A DNA stretch of 64,000 nt. It comes from JAWVFM01 sp963823245. Lineage in GTDB: Bacteria > Actinomycetota > Thermoleophilia > Solirubrobacterales > 70-9. Location: contig CAWGKQ010000007.1 in the NCBI GenBank assembly GCA_963823245.1, positions 62,001-126,000 on the forward strand, given 5' to 3'. Below are positions 35,307 to 44,400 of the stretch, one piece after another. The notes below the pieces were generated by a model. It did no database searches and was not told the origin of the DNA. It saw only the letters and a program-made list of their open reading frames with translations. Each line of letters starts with the position of its first letter. The stretch's first letter is position 1. The position numbers and the translations under genes are program-made.

Positions 35307-35378
35307 TGGGCGCGGCTGGTTTCGAACCACCGTCCTCTCGCGTGTGAAGCGAGCGCTCCCCGCCGTGAGTGCCTTCAG
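35307..35378 (-). pseudogene. tRNA-Val(CAC) pseudogene, acceptor 5' strand lost
   Basis: Minus strand: D-arm-like CTCACGGCGGGGAGCGC, anticodon stem-loop CTCGC-TTCACAC-GCGAG, T loop TTCGAAA with CCAGC, acceptor 3' strand CGCGCCC-A. The pairing 5' acceptor strand GGGCGCG is not present upstream. With 33018 it brackets the GntR/oxidase pair. A partial repeat C follows at 35392-35428. Confidence 0.7.
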
Positions 35379-35508
35379 GCCGCCGTTCGCTCGACGATCC
35401 GTGCGTCACCGCGGGAGACGTAGCCGGCCGGGTATCGGTCCTAACGGGGACGCACGGGATCTGTGCAATTTGCGGTCTTCCGGTGGAGCCCGCGCACTCC
35501 CGCTTCTC

Positions 35509-37050
35509 GCGGAGGCTGTCGCGCAAAGCAGTCGGCAGGTGAAGGCGCGCGGCTCCGGAAACCGCGAGGACGTGAAGAGGCGGCCGCCTCAGGCCGCGGC
35601 GGCCGCCAGGGTGTGCCGGTGGAGCTTCAGGAGGTTGTGAGTGGCGGCGATCAGGCGCCATTCCGAGCGGACGGCCGCCCGGCCCCTGCGTTTGAAGCGC
35701 CCGGCCGCCGGTTCTGCTTGATGTCGGCGAAGACGGGCTCGACCATCGCCTGGCGGCGCGAGTAGAGCTCCTTGCCCGTGGCGGTTTGCGAGCGCCCTGC
35801 GCATGAAGTCGTAGGGCCCACCGAGTCGCGTCTTTCGCGGTCCCTTGCGCCTGTCGGCGTCGGGCGGCGACGAGCGGGGTGATGCCGCGCTCGCGGAGCC
35901 GTCGATGTGGTCGTTTGACCAGTAGCCGGCGTCGGCGAGCACGACCTCCGGGGCGCTCGGTGACTCCCGCTTCGGCGAGCTCTCGCTCGGCGGCAGAGAC
36001 CATCGGGTCGAGCTGGGCGAAGTCGAGGCCGTCGGGGGCGATCTCGGCGGCGACGATGATCTGGCGGCGGGTGGTCACGGTCTGGGCGTTGTAGCCCTGG
36101 ACGTAGCCGCGAAACGCCTTCATGTTCTTGGAGTCGGGGTCGGTGAGGTTGACCTTTCCCTCGGGCTGGGCGGGCGGCGTGTGGGGGTTCGGGGGCCGGC
36201 CGAAGCGCCGCCCGTCCTTCATCACTCCCCGGGCGCGGTAGGCCTCGTAATCGCGGTTGGCACGGCGCTCGGTGCGCCACTCGGCCACCAGGCGCCGGTG
36301 GCAGAGCTCGAAGCCGCTTCTGGCGCTCCCGGGGAACCGATTCTTCCTTCGGCGGCCCGCTCTGCCTCGAGGCGCTCCTTGGCCTCGCGAAGCCAGGCGC
36401 GGCGCCCCTCGCGGGTGGTCAGGTGCTCGGGGAGCTCGTCGCCGCGGCCTCACCGTGGACCTCGTCCTCGGCGGCGTCGATGCGGCCCGGCCTCGGCGAG
36501 GATCTCCGCGGCGATCTGCTCGTAGCTTCGGGTCGCGTGGTTTGACGCCGAGGCGTCGAGCTTGGTCCCGTCGACCGCCAGCACGCCGACCTCGACGAGG
36601 CCGGCGTCGGCGCAGAGGCCGAGCACCTGGCCGAAGAGATCGGCCAGGGCCTCCTGGTGGCGGGCGCGAAAGCGGGCGATCGTCGCATGGTCGGGGACCT
36701 GGTTGGCGCAGATCACCCGGAAGGCGACGTCCTCGCGGCAGCGGCGCTCGATCCCCCTCGAGGAGCGCTCGCCGACCGCGTAGGAATAGGCGATCAGGGT
36801 GAGCATCATCTTCGGCTCGTGGGCGGCGCGGCCGTGGCCGTCGGCGCGGTAGGCGGCGTAGAAGGGCTCGAGGTCTAGCTCCTCGATCGCCTCGATCACG
36901 AACCAGGCGAGGTGGTCTTCGGGCAGCCAGTCGCGCAGGTCCGGCGGCAGCAGCAGCGGTTGGTCTCGGTCGCAGCTGAGGAAGTTCTGTGGCATGCCCG
37001 GATGGTCCAGGCATGGCCGGACAGCAGGGGGTTTGTGCGACAGCCTCCGC
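35509..37050. mobile_element. IS1182-like insertion sequence
   Basis: Terminal inverted repeats GCGGAGGCTGTCGCGCAAA (35509-35527) and its complement at 37032-37050 match at 18 of 19 positions. One transposase gene fills the interior on the minus strand. No clear target duplication is visible. The element inserted beside the tRNA-Val pseudogene. Confidence 0.75.
35589..36995 (-). pseudogene. IS1182-type transposase, frameshifted
   Basis: Starts MPQNFLSCDRDQPLLLPPDL at ATG 36995 and keeps the first catalytic Asp region GVLAVDGTKLDASAS. After about 36500 the coding sequence changes frame several times: GRPPNPHTPPAQPEGKVN and GYNAQTVTTRRQIIVAAEI in one frame, VVLADAGYWSNDHIDG in another (DDE second Asp), then RRQAMVEPVFADIKQNR (Glu region). 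The parts are in the right order with little amino-acid decay, so single-base indels are responsible. Transposition by this copy is not possible as written. Confidence 0.82.
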
Positions 37051-37239
37051 GCAAAGGAGGAGCCCGAGAAACAAGAAGGCGCCCCGTCCAAACAGCGAAT
37101 TCCGACTCGCCCGAAGTCCGAAAGCTGGGGGCTCGTGGAATCGAGTAGCTCCGGAGAATCGACGGAAATCTGCCAATTAACTACTCACGCGAACCGCTGA
37201 ATTGTGCGACGATCTTCGGCGGTGCTCTGACGAGCGTCG

Positions 37240-37308
37240 CGGTACGAGCCGTTCGTGCTCGACCCGGACGGGCACAACGTCGAGGTCGTCAACCACAACG
37301 GGGGCTGA
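37240..37308 (+). pseudogene. VOC protein C-terminal tail
   Basis: RYEPFVLDPDGHNVEVVNHN followed by a TGA at 37306-37308 is the last strand of a VOC/glyoxalase protein with its metal-ligand Glu. Nothing VOC-like precedes it; an IS element and other debris do. Confidence 0.6.
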
Positions 37309-37369
37309 GCCGTGGCCGACGAGTCCGCCCAACCCGCGCCGCGCTGCAAGTAGTGCTGCGTCCTGATCA

Positions 37370-37600
37370 TCAGCGCGGTGCGAGCTTGACCGTGGCGAGC
37401 GAGTCGAGGGTCGAGCCGCTGGCTCCGAGGCCGCCGATCAGGTACCCGGTGCCGCCGGCGGTTGCGGCGGCCGCGTTCTGGACGGGGTACGGGAGCATTC
37501 CGACGGGCTCCGTCTTGCCTGTGGCGGGATCGAAGGCGACGATCCGATCGCTCGCGACGCCGGCGCTGCACCCGCCGAGGACATAGATGCGGCCGCATAG
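37370..37600 (-). pseudogene. Kelch-repeat protein C-terminal tail
   Basis: RIYVLGGCSAGVASDRIVAF, DPATGKTEPVGMLPYPVQNA and GTGYLIGGLGASGSTLDSLA are two kelch blades (GG...Y/F...P) ending at 37370. The upstream part of the propeller is missing and the DNA runs into the start region of the next gene. Confidence 0.65.
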
Positions 37601-37733
37601 CCTCCAGAGCCTGCCACGCGCCGGCCGCAACCGTCGCAAGTGGCGATTTGAAGCATGCTACGGTGCCGATCGCGTTTAGACGCGGGTCCAAGACGCCCTG
37701 TGGCGGGCTTGGCGACACATAAAAGGGAGGAAC

Positions 37734-38803
37734 ATGAGCTCTGGGCGGAGAGTCGCTGACTGGCATTGCCGGCTTCCATGGGCGGCCGCGGTTGCCTTCG
37801 CCCTCTCGGCCGTTGGCGCGTGCCTGCTCGTCCCTCGAAGCGAGGCGGCCGCCTTCCCTGGCGAGGACGGCCGCATCGCCTTCCAAAGCAACCGTAGCGG
37901 CAACTGGGAGATCTACACGATGAGGAGCGACGGCTCGGACGTGACGAGGTTGACCAGGAACGACATCTACGACGGTAGCCCGCGATCTCTCCCGACGGTC
38001 GACGGATCGTCTTCGTCCGCGACTTTTCCTCGGGCTCGTCCGAGAATCCCGCACGCCGGTACGGCCAGGTCTGGATCATGGACTCCGACGGCTCAGGTCA
38101 GAGGCGGATCACCGACCGCCAGAGCAGGACCCCGGCCTTCTCGCCCAATGGCAAGCGGTGGACCTTCTCCAGCATCAGCGGCCACGGCTGCGCCTTCGGC
38201 AGGTCATACGAGAGCATCTTTGTCTTCAACGACGGAACCGAGGTCGGCCGGAAGCTGACCGCGGTGTGCGATCCCGCCTTCAATCCGAGCTTCTCCCCGG
38301 ATGGCAGCGAGATCCTCTTCGAGGGAACGAGCTACCAAGCGACCCCCTTCGGGGAGGACGCGCTGTTGTGGGTCGACTCGAGCCGTGCTCAACCCGACGG
38401 GACCCCCGGCTCTGTGGGAACGCTCGTCCCGACGGAACAGGTCATGGGCTACTCGCTGAGCGCGGACGGCAAGGAGTGGGTGTACGGGCTGCGGACGCGA
38501 GGTGGCCTGGTGACCTCTTTTGGCCCCTCCAGCCTTTACGTGTCGAAAGCCGGCGGCCCATGCGGGAAATGCGGCGTCCGATGGGCCACTGTCGGGCGCA
38601 GTTACGACAGGCTCACGTTCGGGTCCGACGACGTTCGCCCGTCCTTTGCTCCCGAGGGAGACCGGATCGCCTTCGAGAGGTACCCTGGCCGAGACAGCGC
38701 TGATATCTACGTGACGCGTAACGATCCTCGGCAGCGCCAGGTCACGCAGTTGACAACGACGGGTAAGAACATGGCGCCCGATTGGGGACCGAGAAGCCCG
38801 TGA
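37734..38803 (+). pseudogene. TolB/PD40-type secreted beta-propeller, one frameshift
   Basis: ATG 37734 follows an AAGGGAGGAAC site. The product has an N-terminal signal (AAAVAFALSAVGACLLV) and propeller blades such as GRIAFQSNRSGNWEIYTMRS (WD40-like PD40). Near 37982 the frame shifts by one; blades continue as GQVWIMDSDGSGQRRIT, FNPSFSPDGSEILFEG and VRPSFAPEGDRIAFERYPG. An intact protein would be about 356 residues and extracytoplasmic. Function unknown; TolB-like proteins bind partner proteins. Confidence 0.7.
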
Positions 38804-38826
38804 TCCAAACGGTGCGGAGGAACCTC

Positions 38827-38999
38827 TCAACCTAACTCGCGACGGCGCCCGGTGGCCCGTTTGGCCGGAAGCACCACCAGGGCGAACAGGGCCCCGGCGA
38901 GTGCCACGATCGCGCCTGCGAGGACGCCGAGGTCCATGCCGCTCATAAATGCGGAGCGGGCTGCGCCTGCCAGCAAGGCACCGGTCGATCCGGCCAGTT
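38827..38999 (-). pseudogene. MFS exporter C-terminal tail
   Basis: The frame ending at TGA 38827-38829 reads FMSGMDLGVLAGAIVALAGA then LFALVVLPAKRATGRRRELG: the last membrane helix and basic tail of a DHA2-type exporter. The remainder is absent. Confidence 0.55.
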
Positions 39000-39211
39000 A
39001 CTTGAGATTCTGGGTGATCGCCGCCTGCGGTCCCGAACCTTCTTCATAACGTTGCTCAAGGTGCTCGTCAGCTTGCTTAGCCGGTCCATCGCCATCTGGA
39101 GCCTCTCCTCCAGCGAGCCTTCCAGTTCCGGCGCATCCTCGACCCCTGCGTAGAGCTCCGCACAGCCTCGTCTAGGTCCTTGATTGCTTGGTCGATGCCG
39201 TTCGGTGGCAT
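39000..39211 (-). pseudogene. Small coiled-coil gene, frameshifted and truncated
   Basis: MPPNGIDQAIKDLDEAVR from ATG 39211 continues after a one-base shift near 39155 as LYAGVEDAPELEGSLEERLQ and MAMDRLSKLTSTLSNVMKKV, a heptad-rich helix. It is cut off where the MFS tail begins. Its position directly downstream of an integrase tail suggests an element accessory gene. Confidence 0.45.
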
Positions 39212-39229
39212 GTCGTCCTACCTTCCTGT

Positions 39230-39345
39230 CGCGTGGCGAGCCGGCCTCGATGTCGCGTGCGTCGAGGGCTCCCGCGATTGACTCAAACGTGCCGTCGAGG
39301 AGCGTCCCGTAGTGGCGCTCGATCATTGGCGACGCTCGTCCCCAT
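39230..39345 (-). pseudogene. Tyrosine recombinase (integrase) C-terminal tail
   Basis: WGRASPMIERHYGTLLDGTF then ESIAGALDARD is the end of a phage-type integrase including the region of the catalytic Tyr (RHYG). The catalytic Arg and His boxes upstream are absent. One of only two recognisable integrase protein scraps in the window. Confidence 0.55.
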
Positions 39346-39504
39346 TATCCGCGGGCAGCGGCTCGTCGGCGACAGTCGGTTGGAGACCGGGCGCCGGGAA
39401 GCTGCTCACCCCCTGGGGGCCGCCCGGGTCGGCAGGCCACCGCCCCCCGGCGCGCAATACAACCGCGTCCCGCTCAAGCGTGCGGCTAACGAGGGGATGT
39501 GCCC

Positions 39505-39648
39505 GTGGTACCAGCCGTGGTACCGAAGTGAGCGAATCTCAGGTGATCTGAGAGCAGCTCATCGTGCCTGAGAGCAGCAAGAGCAGCCAGCAAGCCGGCG
39601 TAAGGGCTTCTCATAACCCGGAGGTCGCGGGTTCAAATCCCGCCCCCG
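39505..39648 (+). repeat. Attachment-site-like repeat A, copy at 39.6 kb
   Basis: 39505-39531 encodes VVPAVVPK-stop; about 78 bp conserved with copies at 17116 and 23307 follow; 39610-39648 matches tRNA-fMet from the anticodon loop to near the 3' end, ending CCCCGA as at 31322. Confidence 0.82.
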
Positions 39649-39822
39649 ATATAGACCCACGACTGGCTCGTGGTACCGCTTTGGTACCGACCGCTACGTC
39701 CTATGCGTCAGAGTCCACGCGCGTGGACGCATAGGACGCATAGGACGCTCCTGGACGTATCGACACCGATTGCAACTCGGCTGGGGGCCGAAAGGTCGCC
39801 GGTTCAAATCCGGCCGCCCCGA
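39649..39822 (+). repeat. Attachment-site-like repeat B3 with tRNA-Pro(GGG)-like 3' half
   Basis: Doubled GGTACC box (39672-39688), palindrome block with GGACGCAT repeats (about 39696-39765), then 39776-39822: stem CTCGG, loop CTGGGGG, T arm GCCGG-TTCAAAT-CCGGC, acceptor strand CGCCCCG-A. Directly fused to the fMet tail before it. Confidence 0.78.
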
Positions 39823-39829
39823 CTACCCG

Positions 39830-39855
39830 GAAGCCCGCTTCGGAAGCGGGCTTTC
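39830..39855 (+). terminator. Terminator after the Pro-like tail
   Basis: GAAGCCCGCTT-CGG-AAGCGGGCTTTC, a strong stem with a short T run. Another GGTACC pair (VVPAVVPSK) follows at 39894-39914. Confidence 0.7.
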
Positions 39856-39950
39856 GGCACTTCATCCTTGAGCCCCGAGCCTCCAAGATGGCTCGTGGTA
39901 CCAGCCGTGGTACCAAGCAAGCCCGAGAATGGACCGCCGCTAGTGCTCAT

Positions 39951-40096
39951 CGTCCAAAGCAGGCGTGTCGGCTGCGGTTACCGACACGCCTCCTTCCACG
40001 CGAAAGGAGGCGTCGGCTCCGCAGGCGCCATCGCTTCCGCTCCTCGTCCAAAGCAGGCGTGTCGGCTGCGGTTACCGACACGCCTCCTTCCACGCG
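39951..40096. repeat. Two copies of a 52-bp hairpin element (repeat D)
   Basis: 39951-40002 and 40045-40096 are identical. Each contains AGGCGTGTCGG / CCGACACGCCT, a perfect 11-bp stem with a 9-nt loop. In the first copy a second stem CCTCCTT...AAGGAGG follows, shared with the left end of repeat C. They resemble REP/MITE-type palindromic elements. 40097-40370 holds no supported gene. Confidence 0.75.
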
Positions 40097-40374
40097 GGAG
40101 CAAGACTCTGGACCGGATGCGGGAGGGGTACGAGGCGATCTGGAGGCGCGGCGATATCGACAAGCGCACCTCTTACACGATGGGTGAGGACGAAGCTGAT
40201 CACGAAGACGCTCTGAGCCGAGTGCAGGGCACTTCCGCGGCAATGCCCCTGGTTCGCCGCGGACCCGTCGCCGCCACCGCCCGGGATTGAAGCGGGAGCG
40301 GGCAGATGGCCGAGGACTTCCTCGGCCTGCGAGGCGCGCGGTGCCCTCCAGCTCCGAGCGCTCCCCAGCGCTCA

Positions 40375-40530
40375 GGGCGATGCACGATGATCTCCACCCA
40401 CGCGCTCTCGAACCGACACGAGGGATAGGCGAGAAGGAAGATGTCCGCCAGGGCTGAGGGGATCACCCACGGTGTGTGCAGGTGGTAGACGGCGAAAAGC
40501 GCCTCGTTGGCAACCGAGTCGCCCAGTCCG
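40375..40530 (-). pseudogene. CPBP intramembrane protease C-terminal fragment
   Basis: Minus-strand frame: VANEALFAVYHLHTPWVIPS then RFESAWVEIIVHRPERW. These match the last two conserved blocks of CPBP/Abi-type intramembrane metalloproteases (FxxxH...P and the final HS/N block). The EExxxR block and most membrane helices are missing. Confidence 0.5.
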
Positions 40531-40758
40531 AGAAGAGCCACCCGCGCCACCCGGCCTGGTACCACAACCTGATGGCGAAATCCGGACACGACGGTCCGGG
40601 TCGGCTCGGAGCGGCGCGCGGTGCACGCGGGCGTCGCGAACCCGGAGGAGCGCGCGCGGCTGTGGCCGAGGGCAGTAGGGGCGTACGGCGGCTACGGCGG
40701 TTACCAGGAGCACACCGATCGCGAGATCCCGCTCGTGATCCTCGAGCCGCGGCGCTGA
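40530..40758 (+). pseudogene. F420-dependent nitroreductase-type protein, C-terminal part, frameshifted
   Basis: HPAWYHNLMA in one frame, then after a shift near 40585 TTVRVGSERRAVHAGVANPE and YQEHTDREIPLVILEPRR to a TGA at 40756. HPxWxHNL and the terminal IPLVxLxP are hallmarks of the deazaflavin (F420) nitroreductase family. The N-terminus is missing. Back to back with the CPBP tail. Confidence 0.55.
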
Positions 40759-40808
40759 GCATTCGCCGCTATCGCCGACCTCGGGCGAACCCAGCCCTCC
40801 AAGCGGCC

Positions 40809-40826
40809 GGGTACCCATGGGTACCC
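40809..40826. repeat. 18-bp perfect palindrome
   Basis: GGGTACCCATGGGTACCC, followed within 15 bp by further GTACCCGCGGGTGCC palindromic text. 40759-40924 has no gene. May relate to the GGTACC boxes elsewhere. Confidence 0.5.
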
Positions 40827-40924
40827 GATGGGATAAGTACCCGCGGGTGCCTGTCCCGGGGGTGCAGCCGAGCTCCGCGGCTCGCCGGGGAGCTCGGCTG
40901 CGCTCGGCTTCATCCAGCGACGGG

Positions 40925-41304
40925 TCAGAGGCTCGACGGGTCAATGGACCCGAGGCTCAGGTCGGCGACGCACGGCGTACGCGCCCGCAACCGCAGCAGT
41001 GCCGCAGCGGCGCCGATGGCGTCGCCCCAGGCGAAGCCGTCGGCCGGCGCGGTGTCGGCCGGCCGGCCAGCCTCGGTGCCGACGTTGGCGACGAACGGCA
41101 CGGCCTTTGGAGCCGTCACGGCGCATCGCCGGACCGCTCGACGGAGCGCCGCCTGCTTGCTGACGTCGGCGACGAACGGCACCGCCTTGGAGCCGTCCCG
41201 ACGCAGGCGGGTCTGGCGCCCCGAGGCCGGGGCGGCGAGGGCCGCGACGACGCACGTCGCGAGGGCACCGTGCTCAGGAGCCGTGTCCAGATCGAGGTTC
41301 TCAT
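40925..41304 (-). pseudogene. Small exported protein, one frameshift
   Basis: ATG 41304 starts MRTSIWTRLLSTV; with one base restored near 41265 it continues ALATCVVAALAAPASG, a convincing signal peptide, then DGSKAVPFVADVSKQAALRR and a second AVPFVANVGTEAG, an internal duplication. A weak hydrophobic stretch WGDAIGAAAALLRL near the end resembles the membrane anchor of small actinobacterial surface proteins. It is divergent from the SARP/cyclase gene. Confidence 0.45.
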
Positions 41305-41367
41305 GGGTCTCTCCCTTCGTTCGACTGCATTCGCGCCGGCGAGCATGCGGCTCGGCCGCCCAAAGCG

Positions 41368-41388
41368 GCGCTTAAGGGAGCGCTTAAG
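41368..41388. promoter_or_regulatory. Direct repeat upstream of the SARP-type gene
   Basis: GCGCTTAAG occurs twice with a 12-bp period, 42-62 bp before the ATG. SARP/BTAD regulators bind direct heptamer repeats with a period of about one helical turn, so this may be an autoregulatory site. Confidence 0.45.
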
Positions 41389-41429
41389 CGGCCCCCGAAT
41401 TGCTGTAGGTCAGTCGGGGAGAGGGGCAG

Positions 41430-44400
41430 ATGGAGTTCCGGATCCTCGGACCGCTCGAGGTGCGCCGTGACAGGGGCGCGGCTGGCGCTGGGCGCCGCGA
41501 AGCAGCGGGCGTTGCTCGCGATCCTGCTCGTGCACGCGAACGAGCTCGTCTCCAGCGACCGGCTGATCGACGAGCTGTGGCCGGAGCCACCCGCAGACGG
41601 CCGCGAACGCGCTCCAGGTCTACGTGGGAAAGCTGCGCAAGGCGCTCGAGCCGGAGCGCGCCAAGCGGGCGCCGAGCGAGTCCTCGTCGACTCGAGCGCC
41701 CGGATACATGCTGCGGGTCGAGCCGGAGGCAGCTCGACGCCGAGCGTTTCGAGCGCCTGCTCGATCGAGGGCAGGACCGCGCGCGAGGCGAAGGACCACG
41801 CGACGCGGCCGAGGCAGACTCCGCGAGGCGCTCGAGCTGTGGCGGGGGCCGGCGCTGGCGGACTTCACCTACGAGCCCTTCGCGCAGGCGGAGATCGCCC
41901 GCCTCGAGGAGCTGCGGCTCGACGCGCTCGAGGAGCGGATCGAGGCCGACCTCGCGCTCGGCGCCACGGCCGACCTGGTCGGCGAGCTCGAGGCGCTGGT
42001 CAGGGAGCACCCGCTGCGCGAGCGCCTGCGCGGTCAGCTCATGCTCGCCCTCTACCGCTCCGGGCGCCAGGCCGAAGCGCTCGACGTCTACCGGGAGACG
42101 CACGCGAGGTCCTCGACGAGGAGCTCGGGATCGCCCCGAGGCCGGCGCTTGAGCGGCTCGAGCGGCGATCCTTCGCCAGGAGCCGGAGCTCAGTCCCCGA
42201 TCGCGGCTCCGCGGCCGAGCCCGGCGCCGCCGGCCGAGGTCGGCCGCGAGCCGCGTCGCCGAGGCGCGCAAGACGGTGACCGTGCTGATCGCCGGCCGGC
42301 CCGCCGTCCGGGCGTCGACCCCGAGGCGCTGCAGCCGCGAGCGCGGAGCGATACCGCGAGCGGCGTCGCCGATCGTGGCGCCACGGCGGCAGCGATCGAC
42401 GAGCATGCTCGGTGACGCGGTCATGGCCGTTTTCGGCGTCCCGCGCGTCCACGAGGACGACGCGTTGCGGGCCGTGTCGCGCGGCGACTCGAGATTCGTG
42501 ACGCCCGCCCGGGCCGCGATCGCTCGGCGCGGCCGGCCTCGGGATCGCGACCGGCGAGGTGCCGTGGCGCAGCGGCTGCCGGCGCCGGCGCGGTGTCGGT
42601 CGTCGGCGAGCCGGTGACGCGCGGCGGGCGAGCTCGAGCGACGCCGCGGCCGCCGGCGAGATCCTGCTCGCCGAGGAGACCGCGCGCCTCGCTCGGCGAC
42701 GCGCGCCGAGGCCGAGCCGGTCGCCGACCGGCGACCGGCCCGGCTGGCGGCTGCTCGACGTCGCGCCGAGCGGCCGGCGCTCGGGCCGCTGGACGCGCCG
42801 CTCGTCGGCCGCGAGGCCGAGCTCGCCCGGCTCCGGCAGGCCTTCGAGCGGGCGCCCGCGAGCGCACGGTGCACCTGTTCACGATCCTCGGGTCGGCCGG
42901 GATCGGGAAGTCGAGGCTGGCGCGAGGAGCTGGCCGCGCGAGTCGCCGCCGAGGCGACGGTCTCGTCGGCCGCTGCGTCGCCTACGGCGAGGGGATCACG
43001 TTCTGGCCGCTGCGCGAGATAGTCGAGCAGCTCACGGTCGACGGGCCCGCTCGCCGAGCTGCTCGCCGGGCGAGCGACGAGGCGCCGAGCCGCTCGCCGA
43101 GCGGCTCCAGAGGCGATCGGCGACGCGCGAGGACCGGCGAGCGGGAGGAGATCTTCTGGGCCTTCGCGAAGCCTCGTCGAGGCGCTCGCCGCGCGAGCGG
43201 CCCGCTGGTCGTCTTCTTCGAGGACGTCCACTGGGCCGAGCCCACCTTGCTCGACCTGGTCGAGTACCTGGCGGAGCGGGTGCGGGACGCGCCGATCCTC
43301 GTTCGTCTGCATCGCTCGCCCCGAGCTCCTCGAGCAGCGCCCTGGCTGGGGCGGCGAGACGGCCGAACGCGAGCTCGCTGCTGCTCGAGCGCCTTCCGGA
43401 CGCCGACGGCGAGGCGCTGATCGCGAACCTCGCCCGGCGTCTGCCCGAGGCGACGCGATGGCGCGGGTGCTCGAAACCGCCGAGGGAAACCCGCTGTTCA
43501 TCGAGCAGCTCGTCGCGATGCTCGCCGAGCGAGGGGCGCACGAGGACGAGCTCCCGATCCCGCCGACGATCCGGCGCTGCTCGTCGGCCCGCCTCGACCG
43601 TCTCGGCCCGGGTGAGCGCGCCGTGATCAGCCGCGCCGCCGTGATCGGCAAGGAGTTCTCGCGCCGAGGCCGCGGTCGAGCTGCTGCCTGAGGACGCCCG
43701 CGCGTTCGTCGGCCGCCACCTCGAGACCCTGGTCCGCAAGGAGCTCTGATCCGGCGCCGCCTCATCCCGGGACCGAGCGAGCGCTTTCGCTTCCGCCACA
43801 TCCTGATCCAGCAGGCCGCCTACCGAGCGACCCCAAGCGCTTGCGGGCGGAGCTCCACGAGCGCTTCGCGGCGTGGCTCGAGCGACCCGGCTCGCCGCGC
43901 AGCGCGCGAGCACTCGGAGATCGTCGGCTACCACCTCGAGCAGGCGTTTCGCTACCGAGCCGAGCTCGGCACCGTCGGCGAGCAGGAGCTCGAGCTCGCG
44001 CGGCGGGCCGGCGACCATCTCGCCGCAGCGGGTCGAGCGTGCGTTCCAGCGCGGAGACATGCCGGCGACGGCAAACCTGCTCGGCCGCGCCGCCTCGCTG
44101 CCCCCCGCGAAGCGAGGCCGGCATCGCGGCGCTCCCGGAACTGGGGTATGCGCTGTTCGAGATCGGCGAGGTCGATGAGGCGAGCGCCGTGCTCGCCGAC
44201 GCCCGGGACGAGCGCGCGCGGCCGAGGAGCCGCAGCGTGGAGTGGCGCGTCGCGGTCACCCGCGCGCGCATCGAGATGTACAGGGATCCGGAGGGCATCG
44301 ACCTCGAGGCCCTCGCCGCTGAAACCGAGGCCGCGATCGAGGTGCTCGCCGAGCTCGGCGACGAGGCCGGGCTGGCGCAGGGCGTGGATGGTCCTCTCCG

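Noticed and set aside
35509..37050. Target-site duplication of the IS element
   Set aside because: Flanking bases TTCTC and GCAAA do not match; the ends may be off by a few bases or the site has been rearranged.
40097..40290. Possible SnoaL start in GYEAIWRRGDIDK near 40125
   Set aside because: Only one short match to the family helix, no start text or later strands; too weak to list.
40809..40860. GGTACCC palindromes as an origin or attachment core
   Set aside because: No iterons, AT-rich stretch or tRNA tail next to them; listed only as a palindrome.
41384..43801. An 805-codon minus-strand frame
   Set aside because: Antisense to the SARP/cyclase/ATPase gene; Arg/Ser/Ala repeats typical of GC-rich shadow frames. 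The plus strand carries recognisable domains despite frameshifts.
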